64,000 nucleotides of DNA. Source: Turnera subulata (taxonomy: Eukaryota; Streptophyta; Magnoliopsida; Malpighiales; Passifloraceae). Where the stretch lies: positions 154,102 to 218,101 of the forward strand of contig JAKUCV010002209.1 of NCBI GenBank assembly GCA_028386065.3, written 5' to 3'. Shown here piece by piece: positions 31,738 through 43,070 of this stretch. How positions within the stretch are numbered: the stretch's first letter is position 1; each line of letters begins with the position of its first letter. The notes beneath the pieces are model-generated. The model had not been told where the DNA came from, ran no database searches, and was given only the letters and a program-made list of their open reading frames with translations. Both the position numbers and the translations under genes were made by a program.

Positions 31738-34700
31738 ATGGAGACCGAAGAGAAGTCTGTGAATGAGGTGCATGATGTCTGTGGCTCAAGCCAAATTCAA
31801 GTGGCTGGCAGTAGTACTACTACTAGTAGTTCTAGTCCTCTTCAAAAGGTATATATATCTTCTCCGGTTGTCTTATATTCTGTTTCTTTTCTTTGTCTAA
31901 CCAGTCAGCCAGCAATTAATGAGGTGTGGGAGCTGTATGATAATTATCATGCATAGTTTTCCATAATCAAATTTCGAATCAGTAGTAAAGGTACTATATA
32001 CTTAACCATGAATATATGCTAGCTACCAATGAAGGGAGATATGGTGGGACTAGTTTAGCCATAAAACTGTATGGAAGTTGGTAAATTCCAGGTTGTGCCT
32101 TTGGTTAGAACATGCCAGTCTTAATTACAAGCTAGCATATGTTCATCTAGATTTTGCATCGCTAAAAGAGTTTTATGTATAGATATTGAACATTTTGTAA
32201 CAATTAATGGATGAACCAATTTGTATAATTGAATCATGACATCTTGGGAATCACTGAGGAAATAAGAAACATTATGAGATGTCATCAATCACTTGAGTCC
32301 CTGCAGGGTTGGCCTCTGACCGTGATATATATCAGCAATTCTACATGATAGCAACGTAGATTTTGGGAAAAAGTTATAGCTACTTATGCTTTTCTCCAAG
32401 TTTTCCCATCCCCTGGCAACTTCATTGGAGGTGCCTGGGTCCAGTGCTGGAAATTTCTTGGGGAATGTGGATTTGAAGCATGAACATCCACATGATGCAT
32501 GAAGCATTAATCCATACTTGATCTGAATTAATAACCAAATCTCACGGTAACCAAGCATGTGCGTCAGCACTTAATCTTGTGAATGAGAAAATTAAACTTC
32601 TTCTTCTGGTCAAGTCCTAGATTTGATTCAAAGCTCAATTGGTTTGCGGTACGTCTTTAAAAGAAGATGTAACAGTTAACTGTGTCTTGTCATGAGTATT
32701 GCTCATTTGTTTGTCCAATTGTGAGTTTCACCTGCTTGCATTTCCCCATCTCCATTAATACTTATAGATTCCGTGGTGCTATGTTTATTTATGTTCCTTT
32801 ACTGAGATGATCAGCTGAGGATGTACGTATTGAAAGTTGAAACAATAATATGCTAGTCTGAGAAAATCATTTTAAAAAAAATCTTTAAAAATTTCTGCAT
32901 ATGCTCTTTTGCTCAATTGTCTATGTTTCTTGTTCTTGTTTTAGAAACAGGAGGACGAAGACTCGATAAAGATAGTGGAAGAAACCGATCAGGTTCAGCA
33001 CTGGAAGCGAAGAAACCTTTTTCTAGATATACCCTCAAGAACATTAGAAGACTCAAGCCCCCAGGATTCCGTGGTAATAAAGATTGCCCCAACACCAAGT
33101 CCAACTCCCAGGAAAGTAAATTTTCTCTTGACACCTAATTCGGCCGAGGCAAGAGCCAGTGGTTCACCTGGCCTCTCCTCAACTAAACCAAAGTCATCCT
33201 TGAAGGCTCTCTTGCCCAAGCTTAGCTTCAAGTCTCGAATCTCTACCTTGGATGCTGCCGAGAAGGCTGCCAATGTGGCTCTGCCTCTGCCTCCGGAGTC
33301 TTCATCTACAACGCCACGAGAGAAACCTTCCATATCAAGGTCATTGTCACTCTCCAAGATCTTCACCCCTAGGATTAAGAGAGCATCCTCACTTCCTGTC
33401 TCTCCTCTTGCAAAGACTATTCCAGACTCTGCATGTGGAGGAAACTCCGGTGGTATACTCAGTTCAACTGTAAGTTTGTCTTCATTACATGGATAATATG
33501 ATCAAAGAAAGTTGACTGCCACTTGTTCTATTATATATATATATGGCCAATTCCAAGTACATATATATTTATACCATTGCTGTCAGCTTATTGTTATCAC
33601 CTGTTCTTCTAGTTCTTTCCACATTAAGTTTATTGTTTCATTGATGCTTACTGGCCATTGTGCATAGCTTATTGCTCTTCTAGCAAGTACTTTTGCATAC
33701 ATGCTTTAAAAATTTCGTAATCTCTACCTCTCGTTTCTGCAGATAAAAGTAGCGCATTACCAGATAGCTCGCTCCCTATCTGTCCCCGTTAACAACAAAG
33801 AAAGAAGTCTAAAGAGAATGGATTCCTTTTTTCGAATGATTCCTTCAACTCCTCGAATGAAGGAAGGAGATTTGATGGCAAATGCGTCCCCAAGTATTGA
33901 ATGTGGTACTTTTGCTTCAATCCCGCTACAGACTTGTGTTCTTTATATTGTTTGCATCCATCAATGCCTTATCATGTTCATATATGTATACATTGGTTCA
34001 GAAAGTATTGATGCTGATGGTGAAGACATACCTGAAGAAGAGGCTGTTTGTAGAATATGTCTGGTTGAGCTGTGTGAAGGGGGTGAGACCCTGAAGATGG
34101 AATGTAGCTGCAAAGGTGAACTGGCCTTGGCCCACCAAGAATGTGCTGTCAAATGGTTTAGCATCAAAGGAAACAAGACCTGCGATGTTTGTAAGCAAGA
34201 GGTTCAGAACCTTCCCGTTACTTTGTTACGCGTCCAAGGTATCTGTCCTCGAACTAATGGAGCAAGCAGAGGTCTCCAGGGAAATGTTACTGGATACAGG
34301 CAAGTTAATAATGATTGGTAATGCTTTATATGCCTTGAAAAAAATTTTTAAGTTATTTTCTATCAAGTTGCTGAATAGTACTAATTGTTTTGCTTTGCAA
34401 ACTCTATCTAGCCCATTTCTGGTGGTGAGCTAACTTTTCATTCCACGCTTATCAGGATTTGGCAGGAAGTTCCTGTGCTTGTCATTGTTAGCATGCTTGC
34501 GTACTTTTGTTTTCTTGAGCAGCTTCTGGTAAGTTGACCCTCCAAAAACCAATATTTCCAGTTTTTTCATCTTCATATCTTTTCAATACATCTTTCCTCA
34601 TGCAGGTTGGAAGAATGGGGACAGGTGCAATTGCTATATCTCTGCCCTTCTCTTGCGTATTGGGTCTCCTCTCATCCATGATCTCATCAACCATGGGTAT

Positions 34701-35763
34701 GCAGGCTTTATCCATAAAATGAAAGCGCAAGACATTTTGACTCTTCTTATACTTGGACATCATTCACATGACTTTATAAATGCAAAAGGAATACTGGTGA
34801 AAGACCATCATTCTGGTTTTAGTACACAGGAATCCTAGTTAATCACAGGCAATACGCATTTTATGGACTCAGATGGTATAGGTAAAAATTGATTAAGGGC
34901 GAGCATTAGCCATACCGAAACAAGCTTAACCACGGAGTTTTGCCTGATTGTTCTGTTTTATGTTGGGATTGCTTTCCAATAGAATGTTTCTGCTTCTCAT
35001 TGCTCTAGTTATTCCGTGCAGTGAAGAGGAGGTTTGTTTGGGTTTATGCATCAATTCAATTTGCCTTGGTGGTTCTCTTTGCGCATATCTTTTACTCCTT
35101 GGTAAGTATGTAATGAACATCCATGGGATCAATTGCTGCATCCCTTATGAACCAAAAACATGCTCAACTGCACTAGCAGATGATGAAATGGTGATTGTCA
35201 TGACATTAGAGCATGGGATTTTGGCAAGGAAAGAAAGCGTGTTATCCCAAATCCTTTAAGGGTGTCTTGATATCATGCATTTTATGGTCATATAATAAAA
35301 CTATGCAGAAAATTTGATGTTTAATTTCTCCTTTTAGATTCCAACCCTTGATCATGGTCAAGTTTAATACAACTAGTTTGAGACTTACTAGCTCGAGTTT
35401 GACCTGCTCTCATTCTGATGTAATGGTTATCTCCATGAACATACAAATACAAAGCCAATGTAAGTACAAACTGTTGTCCATTCCTCATATTGGTTTTATG
35501 GCCTGCAGGTGAATGTCCAAGCAGTTCTGTCAATTCTCTTGGCTACATTCGCTGGATTTGGTGTGGCAATGAGTGGGAGTTCAATGCTAGTTGAGTTCTT
35601 GAGATGGAGAATAAGATGGCAAGCTCGTCACCAGCAGCAACATGACCCTTTTATGATGACAGCACCGGGAAGATTTCCCAGAACTTCAAATCCATCTACT
35701 ACAGGAACTCAAGACAGCCGCCAGAATGATGCGGAGAATCCAGAAACATTGAGTGGGAGTTAA
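31738..35763 (+). CDS. RING-CH (RINGv) E3 ubiquitin ligase, membrane-anchored
   Basis: Eight exons give 531 aa: 31738-31848, 32945-33469, 33743-33905, 34002-34299, 34456-34528, 34606-34696, 35022-35101, 35509-35763. The N-terminal half (about 1-266) is Ser/Pro/Lys-rich and probably disordered ([36 protein letters not shown]). A C4HC3 RING-CH finger follows at about 283-330: [28 protein letters not shown]. The C-terminal part has hydrophobic segments ([69 protein letters not shown]), consistent with a MARCH-like membrane ligase. Intron 4 uses a GC donor (AG|GCAAGT). Intron 3 (96 nt) is in frame without stop and its retention would add 32 hydrophobic residues. Substrates are unknown. Confidence 0.92.
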
Positions 35764-37045
35764 AATTGATGTCTCAGTTTGGTGTATACAATAGATAAGT
35801 GTATAAATATCAAAAACAGACAAAAAAAGCTGTTTTTGTAACATATATACCCTCATATAGGCTCTCATGTTTTTTTTTTTACTTTGAAAGTTTGATGATA
35901 CAACTCCAAACCCCATAGGATTTAGCCTGCAGCAACAGAACTCGATATGCAAAACTGGGGTTAATACGCTCCTTATTCTATTAGTTTTCACCTTTTTTTT
36001 TTTTTACTGCTTTAAAGTAAAGACTACAGAGTACACATTAAAAGGCAAATAGACACATCTCTTATGGCTAGTGCTAAGCTAGTACCATTCTCCAAATGTT
36101 TTAAAGATTCTCAATTTCGTTTTACAGTTGTGTACATTGGATTGGATCGGTTGTTTGATATTGCGATTCAACCCTGTAAGATTTACTGGCATTACTTTCA
36201 TGTGATCAAAGTCTCTTGTTTTCATCAAAAAAAAGTCTCTTGTTGATCAAAACTGCATAGAATTGTAATCAAAGTCTGATGAACGTAAATGCAGCAATTT
36301 CCCGGGTAGGCAACAACAGCAGCCTCTTCTTGCCTTATTTGGCTCCTCGTCAATTCCATTTACTTCTACTTCTAAATCCGTTTAATTTTTCTCTTTGTTA
36401 GGCTTTAAAATTGGGTTGGGGTGATCTCTGTCCGCAGTTCAACGAGTCAACTCGTCAATTTAACCAAATTTGGAGTCTGGTTCAACCTTTAAATTTTCCT
36501 CCTACTTCTAAAATCGCACAAAAAAGGAAAAGAAAAGAACAGAAAGAAAAGGAGAAACGAGGGCTAGATTCTTACAGGCACGATCAAATTCTCAGTTTTG
36601 CCCCTCCCTCCGTTGATTTACTACTAAAAGAGGAAAAGGGAGCGGAGCGTCCATCTTTTCCACGCAGAAAGTGACTAGCCCCTGTTCTTGACTAGCAGAA
36701 AGTAACTCCTTTCTCTTCTGTGTTTTTGTGTCCTCTGGTTTTTTGACTGTTGGTTGCGGCTGTGCTTCTGCTTGAGCAAGAGAGAGAGAGAGAGAGAGGC
36801 GGGGAGGAGCATGATTGAGATTGTAAGAGCTCCTTTCCTTTCAAAGTCGCCACCCTGTATATCGCCCCCCTCTTTCCACTGCCTTTTTGAGGTTTCTCTT
36901 TCTCTCTTCTTCTTCGAAGTTCATCTACTTGCATTACGCTACTTTATTAAATTGTTTTGTTTTTTTTTCTCTCTCTTCCTGCAAAAGCTACTTTGAAGGA
37001 GGGAAGCTGTGGAATTAATTGCAGTTGAAGCTACAAGACAAAGTT
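35764..37045. other. Intergenic region and 5' leader of the YrdC gene
   Basis: The left part is the RING-CH 3' UTR. From about 36400 this is the likely promoter and leader of the YrdC gene, with a (GA)n microsatellite at about 36779-36799. No other gene recognised; ORFs here lack domains. Confidence 0.5.
36208..36244. repeat. Micro-insertion of 11 nt ending in an A-run between perfect 13-bp direct repeats
   Basis: AAAGTCTCTTGTT at 36208-36220 and 36232-36244 flanks TTCATCAAAAA. Only about six non-A nucleotides are inserted. The CATC before the A-run also precedes the A-run of the 12016 insertion (read on the minus strand). Confidence 0.75.
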
Positions 37046-39893
37046 ATGAACAAGTTATCACTCCTCACACCCCATCCCCCTCTTCAAGGTGAGACACTCT
37101 CTAACCCTCTAATTTCTCAAACGTTATCCCTTCTCCTGACTGGGTAGTTTTGTTTGATGGCGTTAATTAAAGCCGAACCAAAAAAAAAAAAAAAGCTTCA
37201 TCCTTTCTACTTTTAGAGTTCTGCAAATTGCTCTAGTGCATTGGAGTGGGGAGGAACTCATTTGTGTATGGTGGTATTTGGCCCTTTCAGGGATGCCCAT
37301 CACTAGATTTGCCCCAATTTTGAATCAGAAGAAGAGATTGGGTGTGGGTTTTGCCAAGAAGATAGCCCTGAGTCTTGAGTCCAGTGGTGAGGATGTTGGA
37401 AATAAGTTGGGGGTGGTGCGCCCCGCCAAACAACCTTATGCTCAAGAAGCAGTTGATGCTCTCAAAGCTGGGAAGGTTATCGCCGTCCCTACCGATACCA
37501 TTTATGGATTTGCCTGTGATGCTTGGTATGCTGCCTTCATGCATTTTCTTTCATGTTTTTGTGCTTTTTTCTTTCTGTAAGTGTAATTGGGGTCTGCTGA
37601 TGCTTCTCTGGCAAATGAAATGGTTTTAACAATTCTATAGAAGATGATTTATAAGAAATTTCTCTTGTACGACTTCAAATGTCAAGAATGGTTATGCTTC
37701 AGGATTGAAAGTCTTCAAATATTTCAGTTTTTATAGTTCTAGGCAACTCCCCTTGCTTCCTTGCATAAGAAATTGCCATTAGTGGGCCCCGGAGTTTCTT
37801 AACTTGTTCAATAATTATACATGGACTCAGAGGAACTGACTGTCATTTTGTAACTTCTGTATTGAATTCTGTATTTCAATCATGTTACTACTTCATGATT
37901 TCCTCTCACATAAAACAGTTCTCTGGAAGCAGTTAATAGGATTTATGAGATCAAAGGGCGTTTGCTGACACGCCCTCTTGCAATCTGTGTTGGGGATGTA
38001 TCAGACATAAACCGGTTTTCTGTCATTGACCATCTGCCTCATGGCTTGCTCGATTCTCTGCTCCCTGGACCTGTGACGGTTGTGTTAAGGCGAGGTTTGT
38101 GATTCATGTCTTCATCCTTTCTGGAAAATAAGCAAGTTATGGTACCTTGAATTAAATTTTGTTGAATAATGGAACCATGCATGTGTAGTTCTGTTACTCT
38201 AGATATTCAAACTCGTACCATAATATTCTTTTTTGTGTTTGGCTGTAGTGCCTTTGTAGGTAGCTTTAATCTGTTGAATTCGTCTAAAGTTGTTCTTTGA
38301 TCATTGGTTGTATTTCAGGGGAATCCAGTGTTCTTGAGAAGTCCTTGAATCCGGGATTGGACAGCATAGGAGTTCGAGTTCCTGATTCCAACTTCATCAG
38401 GGTAATTGCTCATGGTCTGGGAAGTGCAGTGGCTCTGACAAGTGCAAACCTTAGTGGACAGCCAAGTAGTCTTTGCATCAAAGATTTTGAGAGCCTATGG
38501 AAGCATTGTGCATATGTTTATGATGGCGGGGTTCTTCCATCTGGTCGTGAGGGATCAACAATTGTGGACCTCACTGCAGAAGGAAAGTACAAGATTCTTC
38601 GACCTGGAAGGTAATCTCCAATTCATAAGTGATAACAAGAAGTGTCATATCTACAATGTGATGATCCTTCTTTTTCCCAAGGAAATTTGGGGTCTGTGAC
38701 TTGCAATTAGGATAAAGCCATAAGACATTCTGATGCATAAGTCAATAATATAAATGGTACGTGGCAAAACATTAATAATGTAAACGTTGAATGACCCCAA
38801 TTGTGGAGATGCCTTTAGGAGAGTGTGCGCTAAAGGTATAATTAACTGTATTACCCACCTCGGTCCCTTTTTATATAAATATATGAAGTCTAAATTTGGG
38901 GCCATAGGATGTTATAGTTCTTTTATATTTTTTTGAAAAGGAGAAAGATGAGGCTGTAGTGTAGGTGGCATGAGAAAGCCATTCGAGGCTTGGAGTGTGG
39001 TCTCTTCTCTTGGTTGAAGAGAGCTCACACTGGTGGTGTGCATTTTTTGTGTTTTTAGAACTCTAGTGTGTCCTTTTCCAGTGTCCACTCCATATCTCCT
39101 GTAGTTCGTTTCATGTTATATATACTCTAAGCTTCTTAGGTTGCTTTTTAGGGATTCAAAAGTCAAATGTTGTCCAAATACTATTGTGGAAGGCTATTTT
39201 ATGGTTGTATCAGAAGCTGCCTAACATTGGTTTAAATGTTTATTGACATATGTACATGTGCTTTTGTTTTAGACTTACCAATAATCCTTCTTGAGGGTGT
39301 TGGGTCCTGGGAACACACTTCTATAGTTTTGAAGACTTAAGGTCTTGTGAACAGACTAATTAAAGTTTTTGGAATTCTGGAAATAAGACTTGAGTAGATC
39401 TCTGTAAAGGTGGGTTGGAGTACAAGGTCTGATACCTCTTGTTTTTGACTTTGGGCAAAGTGCCTTGTGGGGTTGTTCCGGAATCTGCAGATTCACATCT
39501 TTGCATTGCGGCTTTGCTTTGAGATGCATAAAATCACATAGGACAGCTCTTGCATACCGTATCTTATCTGATGATGTAGATATTTTGCTTCTGAACTGAA
39601 ATTGAGTGGATATATTAAGAGTAGATGGAACAACTGAGACCAAACTCAAGTTGCTTCTATTTTTTGGAATTCCGTGGTATCAGTCTTTGAAATGCCCCAT
39701 GTACGCAATATGTTTAGCGTCACTTGTTGTGTCCTATCTTGAGGTGCTTATTTTTTTACGGCCTAATTGCTTTTGACTTGGTTTTCTGTAGTTTTTCACT
39801 TTGAATCTTTTGCTTTGTATTTGCAGTGCGAAGAATGAGACCGTGAAAATACTTGAAAAATATTCTCTTGTTGAGGAAGCGGGGTCAATTTAA
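37046..39893 (+). CDS. YRDC: YrdC/Sua5-domain threonylcarbamoyl-AMP synthase
   Basis: Makes threonylcarbamoyl-AMP from threonine, bicarbonate and ATP, the first step of the t6A modification at position 37 of ANN-decoding tRNAs. Five exons give 270 aa: 37046-37088, 37291-37525, 37919-38094, 38319-38610, 39827-39893. The YrdC domain spans most of the protein: VIAVPTDTIYGFACDA, IYEIKGRLLTRPLAICV, LLPGPVTVVLRRG, GLDSIGVRVPD, AVALTSANLSGQPS, GREGSTIVDL, ILRPG. The N-terminus before it (about 70 residues, with FAKKIALSLESS) could hold an organellar targeting sequence. The domain is close to animal YRDC and shorter than Sua5, lacking the extra C-terminal Sua5 domain. The start ATG at 37046 joins in frame through a 202-bp first intron; the alternative ATG at 37293 would drop only 15 residues. 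Confidence 0.93.
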
Positions 39894-40479
39894 AGAGAAC
39901 ACTTGAAGCGAGGTGCCTATAATTGCGCCAAGACTATGCACATGTCTACTCATTCTGAAGGGAAAACTACCACTGTGCTACAATGGCACTTTGTTTGTGC
40001 TTACTATAAATTGCTTGCTTGTTTGCTTGTGCTGGGAATATTTTTGTATACACGCTGGTTGATGTTTATGGATAGGACATTAGGGCAGGAAAAATTATTA
40101 CTTGGATCTGTATGCCATGTAAACTCATACCATCTAGCTTTTTGCTTGATAGCTTTATGGTCATACTATTTTATTTAAGTAAAATACTATTTTCTTTTAT
40201 CATTTTGTTTTAAAGCTGATCACAATTAGCTTCACTTAGCTTGATTTTGCTCCAATCATCGGAATTTTGCTCCCGAATATTTAAATGTAAATTATTCGAT
40301 TTCTCTTATTGAATTTTTGTCTCTTGCCGAGCCAATACCACACTTTCACCACCTAATCAAATTTCAGTGTTATTTCCAATAATTCAACTATAGATGATCC
40401 ACTCTTTTCTCTAACTTGCAATCGTGACTTAATAAAGTTATAATTCAGGGTTGCATATGTTGGTAATGTAAGCCCAAGT
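39894..40479. other. Spacer between the YrdC gene and the helicase fragment
   Basis: Contains the YrdC 3' UTR. I looked here for helicase motifs I and II (AxTGxGKT, DEAD) that would extend the downstream fragment and found none. Confidence 0.5.
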
Positions 40480-41175
40480 TTGGCCAAGCTTGCCGGCAGC
40501 TGCCAGGTGCTTCTGTTCTCTGCCACTTTTAACGAGACTGTCAAGACTTTTGTCTCGAAGACTGTCTCGAAGGATCATAATCAAGTTTTTGTGGAGAAAG
40601 AAGAACTGTCTTTAGAAGCAGTGAAGCAGTACAAGGTTGAGCTTCCTGATGAACTTGCAAAGATTGCGGTGATAAAAGACAGAATTCTTGAGCTGGGAGA
40701 GAAAATAGGGCAGATAATCATCTTTGTTAAGACAAGAAAAAGCGCTGGCATGCTACACAAGTCCCTAATGGATTTTGGTTACTACGTCACCACCCTGCAT
40801 GGCGCACTTGAACATGGTGATCGTGATAAGATTGTAAAAGAATTCAAGGATGGGTTGACTAAGGTGTTGATATGCACCGATGTTTTGGCCCGTGGTTTTG
40901 ACCAGCAGCAGGTTAATCTGGTGATTAATTATGATCTTCCTGTTAAGCATGGGACATCAGATTCAGACCCCGATTATGAGGTGTATTTGCATAGGATTGG
41001 AAGGGCAGGCCGGTTCGGCCGGAAAGGAGCGGTATTTAACTTTATAATGCACGATTGGGATAGGGAGGCCATGAGAAAAATAGAGAATTATTTCGACACA
41101 CAAGTTGCTGAGGTGCCTTCCTGGAATAAGGACCAGGATTTTGAAGCTGCTCTCAAGTCAGCGGGTTTACTTTGA
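40480..41175 (+). CDS. RH38: C-terminal half of a DBP5/LOS4-type DEAD-box RNA helicase, 5'-truncated (probable pseudogene)
   Basis: An intronless ORF of 231 aa. It begins MAKLAGSCQVLLFSATF (motif III, SAT) and continues KTFVSKTVSKDHNQVFV, SLEAVKQYKVELPDELAK, IIIFVKTRKSAGMLHKSL (motif IV region), TLHGALEHGDRDKIVKEF, VLICTDVLARGFDQQQV (motif V), YLHRIGRAGRFGRKGAV (motif VI), and ends FEAALKSAGLL. The C-terminus is that of plant DBP5 (LOS4/RH38), the mRNA-export helicase at nuclear pores. The ATP-binding RecA domain 1 with the Q motif, GKT and DEAD is absent and not found upstream, so helicase activity is impossible from this ORF. An A14 run at 41313-41326, 138 bp past the stop, fits a 5'-truncated retrocopy, but I see no target duplication. 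The frame is intact, so the copy is young or tolerated. Confidence 0.75.
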   Translation: MAKLAGSCQVLLFSATFNETVKTFVSKTVSKDHNQVFVEKEELSLEAVKQYKVELPDELAKIAVIKDRILELGEKIGQIIIFVKTRKSAGMLHKSLMDFGYYVTTLHGALEHGDRDKIVKEFKDGLTKVLICTDVLARGFDQQQVNLVINYDLPVKHGTSDSDPDYEVYLHRIGRAGRFGRKGAVFNFIMHDWDREAMRKIENYFDTQVAEVPSWNKDQDFEAALKSAGLL

Positions 41176-43070
41176 GGAATGAACGTAAATGTAGTATTGT
41201 TGATAAGATCCGGTTTCTTGATTAGAGATTGTACATCCCACTGACATGGGCTAATTACTTGTCCTCCTTTCCCACAAGAAAGGTTATTATGTAATGGTCT
41301 TTCTTAAGTATCAAAAAAAAAAAAAATCCCAGTTCTGTGTCACTTTCAGTTTGGCTTGTGATAAAGGACATTTGCGTACAAAAAGGCTACAACTCTCCAG
41401 TCAAAGATACAAATGCACACGGTTTACACATGGCAAGAGGCAAAAATGAAAACAAAAATGTGATATTTTATATTACTTTTTCTCTCTATTAAAACATCCC
41501 GACGTGAATTTCATTCTTGGGATAAAAATTATATAGGAATAAATAATGCATTCTTGAATAAAATTCCCGAAACATCCTTGGAAATTTTATGTAGCATAGC
41601 ATAAAATAAATCAGGCACAGGAGTCGGGAAGAACCTCTTATTACAGGAAAGGAAACATGGATGGGACTTTGGGAGGTTTAGTTAGATCAGGAGATGAGCA
41701 CGTGTGGTGTTGTGTTCAGTTCAGATAAACTGATTATACTTTAAGGGGAAAAAAAAAAAGGTGTTTAACGGCTTCTTGTGGGTCGTGTTCCCGCCACGGT
41801 CTTTTTTTTCTTTTTGTTATTATTCTTTGTTTTTAAAATCAAAGCAAAATTATGCAGGGCGGCGGAATATTGTGATGAGGCCTTCGGTAGATTCCTTCTT
41901 TGTCGGAGTTTCCTAACCAATGATTCCCTCCCTCTCCCTTCAAAATCCTAAGAATTTTCCTCTGTTTTTGTCCATTTTCCCCTCTTCTTTTGTGGAAAAG
42001 ATTAACTGTTTGATACATTAAAATATGGATTATAGAATTACCATACATGGTAAGGATTTGATTCATGTCCTCCTCCTCCTCCTCCTCCCTTTTGCTAGAT
42101 CTGCTGCTTATGGAGAAAGAAAATCACACTATAATTCACTATCATTATAATCCAATCTGTTGTATTATCACCCTCAATGCCACCTAATCTATGAATCCCC
42201 CATATATGAAGAACCTAGTCTAATCTTTATTAAGAAACCAACAAAACACAAACAGGGACACAGAAGAACACATCCCCAAAAAAACACATTTGGGGTAAAT
42301 TCACACACCAAACGGTACAAACATGTAATTATTAAATAATTAAAAAACAGAGAAAAAAAGAGAATGAAACCCAGGATTTAGCACATCCACTTAAAAAAAG
42401 AAAAAAAAGATGCTCAAATAGCATTTCTGTCGTTTTTCATGTTCCCGTTGTTTTCACCTAATCACTCGCCAGAAAAATTTTAGAGGCTTTTAAACTCATT
42501 TTTTTGGCTAAAATTTTGCTCTCAAATCAAAAATCTGATCGCCACTAGTTTGCCTCTCTCCAGATCCTTCCCTTCATTCTCTTAAACCTGAGGTAACAGC
42601 CAGTACTTTGGCTTTTGTTGTTAAGCTAAACTAGTTTTTTTTCAACTTGTTTAAATTCAAGCACTGAAGAAGAACAAAAGAGAAGCAAGCTTACTTTTTG
42701 CTGCTTTTTTTTGGTTTAATTTTCTCGGGGAATTGAAAACCATAAGCTGTTTGGTGTTTCAAGTGGTAATTTGTTCTCTTGACTGTTATAATGTAAGATA
42801 GCTTAGAAAACAATAGATGGAAATTCATTTCCTGACGTCATCATAAATGATTGGTGTAGTATCATCCCGGGTCGTCTCCTCCACGCTTAATTTGTCTTGA
42901 CTTTGTTTCCCAACTCTGTTCTTACATGCTTTGATCTTTGAGGTTGGTGTTTGGGTTTCTGAATTGGATTGAACTTAACTGACATGCTTATCTTGTTGTT
43001 TGTTTGTTTGTCTGTTATGATTTGGGGGGATTGGCAGGTGGGTAGGTGAGGGTGATAAATTCAGCAGAAA
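41176..43070. other. Intergenic region and HDS promoter/leader
   Basis: Contains the helicase-fragment tail, an AT-rich spacer with a (TCC)n microsatellite near 42068-42089, and from about 42500 the HDS leader. A plausible leader intron runs 42593-43037 (CTGAG|GTAACA ... TTGGCAG|GTGGG), ending 33 bp before the HDS start codon. Confidence 0.5.
42833..42840. promoter_or_regulatory. Palindromic TGACGTCA (bZIP/C-box type) in the HDS leader intron
   Basis: A perfect 8-bp palindrome TGACGTCA, the consensus of TGA/bZIP binding sites, lies inside the inferred HDS leader intron. A single site can occur by chance, and function is inference. Confidence 0.3.
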
